In this document: one piece after another, positions 62,839 to 64,000 of the stretch
How the letters are laid out: every line of letters starts with the position of its first letter
Numbering within the stretch: position 1 is the first letter of the stretch
Assembly: GCF_029867415.1 (NCBI RefSeq)
Contig: NC_081185.1
Location: 29,650,245 to 29,714,244, forward strand
Direction: 5' to 3'
Length of the DNA: 64,000 bases
Source: Vicia villosa
Lineage: Eukaryota; Streptophyta; Magnoliopsida; Fabales; Fabaceae
Position numbers and translations under genes: made by a program
The notes under the pieces: model-generated
What the model was told of the DNA's origin: nothing
Database searches by the model: none
What the model saw: the letters and a program-made list of their open reading frames with translations, nothing else

Positions 62839-64000
62839 TTGTATGATCAGTTCAAGTATGGCCACTCACATGATATTAGGCACACTTCACATGCTCAAAG
62901 TTTTCACATTACACACACTAAGAAGCATGTGACACAACCTAGGAAATATCATGAAACTCACATTAAGAATTATCATGCTGTTCCTCCTATTGCTTACAAT
63001 GTTAAACCCAAGTTCAATCAGAACTTGAGAAAATCTAACAAGAAAGGACCCAAGAAAATGTGGGTACCTAAGGATAAGATTATTCCTATTGCAGATATCC
63101 TTGGCTGCAAAAAGGACAAAGCACAACATGTCGTGGTACCTGGACTCTGGATGCTCACGACACATGACAGGAAGAAGGTCTATGTTCCAAGACCTGGTGC
63201 TTAAGTCTGGAGGAGAAGTCAAGTTTGGAGGAGATCAGAAGGGCAAGATAATTGGCTCTGGAACTATAAAGTCTGGTAACTCTCCTTCCATTTCAAATGT
63301 ACTTCTTGTAGAAGGATTAACACATAACCTCTTATCTATCAGTCAATTGAGTGACAATGGTTATGATATAATTTTTAATCAAAAGTCTTGCAAGGCTGTA
63401 AATCAGAAGGATGGCTCAATCCTATTTACCGGCAAGAGGAAGAACAACATTTATAAGACAGATCTGCAAGATCTTATGAGTCAGAAGGTGACTTGTCTTA
63501 TGTCTGTTTCTGAAGAGCAATGGGTCTGGCACAGAAGATTAGGTCATGCTAGTTTGAGAAAGATTTCTCAGATTAACAAACTGGATCTTGTCAGAGGACT
63601 CCCTAATCTGAAATTCAAATCAGATGCTCTTTGTGAAGCGTGTCAGAAGGGCAAGTTCTCCAAACCTGCATTCAAGTCCAAGAATGTTGTTTCTACCTCA
63701 AGGCCATTAGAACTCTTGCACATTGATCTGTTTGGCCCAGTCAAAACAGCATCTGTCAGAGGGAAGAAATATGGATTAGTCATCGTAGATGATTATAGCC
63801 GCTGGACGTGGGTAAAATTCTTGAAACACAAGGATGAGTCTCATTCAGTGTTCTTTGATTTCTGCATTCAGATTCAATCTGAAAAAGAGTGTAAAATCAT
63901 AAAGGTCAGAAGTGATCATGGTGGTGAATTTCAGAACAGATTCTTTGAAGAGTTCTTCAAAGAAAATGGTATTGCCCATGATTTCTCTTGTCCTAGAACT
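62839..64000 (+). pseudogene. SIRE-type protease and integrase, partial
   Basis: The frame continues from gag to a stop at 63202-63204. Homology moves by +1 near 63130: the frame from 63131 encodes the protease motif WYLDSGCSRHMTG, then HRRLGHASLRKI, CEACQKGKFSK and the integrase core HIDLFGPV, VIVDDYSRW and RSDHGGEF. It stays open to the window end, before the catalytic Glu. One frameshift is therefore visible. Confidence 0.85.

Larger units (their letters stand above)
59934..64000 (+). mobile_element. SIRE/Maximus-type copia element, 5' part (runs off the right edge)
   Basis: 5' LTR 59934-61204, then primer site TTGGCATCAGAGC (61206-61218), gag, protease and integrase up to the window end. 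Lineage is judged from LTR length, the TGGCATCAGAGC primer site and gag type. The LTR starts TGTTAGAACAAG and has a TATA box (CCTATATATATGAAG) near 60513. The coding region has one stop and one frameshift. Confidence 0.85.

Noticed and set aside
62827..62850. Programmed stop-codon readthrough between gag and pol
   Set aside because: The TAG is followed by AAGCCA rather than a CAR-YYA-type context, and a frameshift downstream shows the copy is decayed anyway.

Overview
This is plant nuclear DNA, most likely from a legume with a large, repeat-rich genome. That inference rests on spliceosomal introns, one chloroplast-type ABC transporter gene, and nested Ogre-like, SIRE-like and Tekay-like LTR elements of the kind common in Fabaceae. 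The only clearly functional host gene is an ABCB26/TAP1-type half-size ABC transporter on the + strand. Its 18 exons are spread over 17665-47051. All splice phases agree, giving a 669-aa protein with no break, although coding exons fill only about 7% of the span.

Layout. 1-3324: a Helitron 3' end, then a decayed hAT transposase. 3650-11852: a Tekay-type Ty3/gypsy pol carrying seven stops, followed by its 3' LTR, which is split by a 3.1-kb Ogre-like solo LTR with a perfect 5-bp target duplication. 11853-17071: degenerate LTR-element debris, including an 84-87-bp minisatellite and a SIRE-like LTR. 17665-47051: ABCB26. Intron 1 holds a copia LTR, a Stowaway MITE, a full-length antisense copia and a 0.6-kb tandem duplication. 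Intron 2 holds a copia gag fragment. Intron 4 holds an apparently intact 5.8-kb Ty3/gypsy element with identical LTRs. Intron 9 holds copia fragments, an internally deleted copia and a MITE. Intron 14 holds a 4.4-kb near-perfect palindrome made of two inverted half-copies of a Mutator-like element.

47995-64000: an L1-like LINE carrying a Tourist MITE, a gypsy integrase fragment, a small secreted-peptide gene (51559-51774, -) with a decayed paralogue 6 kb away, a 544-bp hAT MITE, two Ogre-like LTRs in opposite orientation, and the 5' part of a SIRE/Maximus-type copia that runs off the right edge.

The best candidate for an undescribed system is the Mutator palindrome. If intron 14 is transcribed through, its RNA would fold into a hairpin of about 2 kb containing the transposase N-terminus, an arrangement like the maize Mu killer locus, embedded in a host gene. 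The secreted-peptide pair is the best candidate for an undescribed host gene family. No sequence search or alignment program was run; all identities are by eye.
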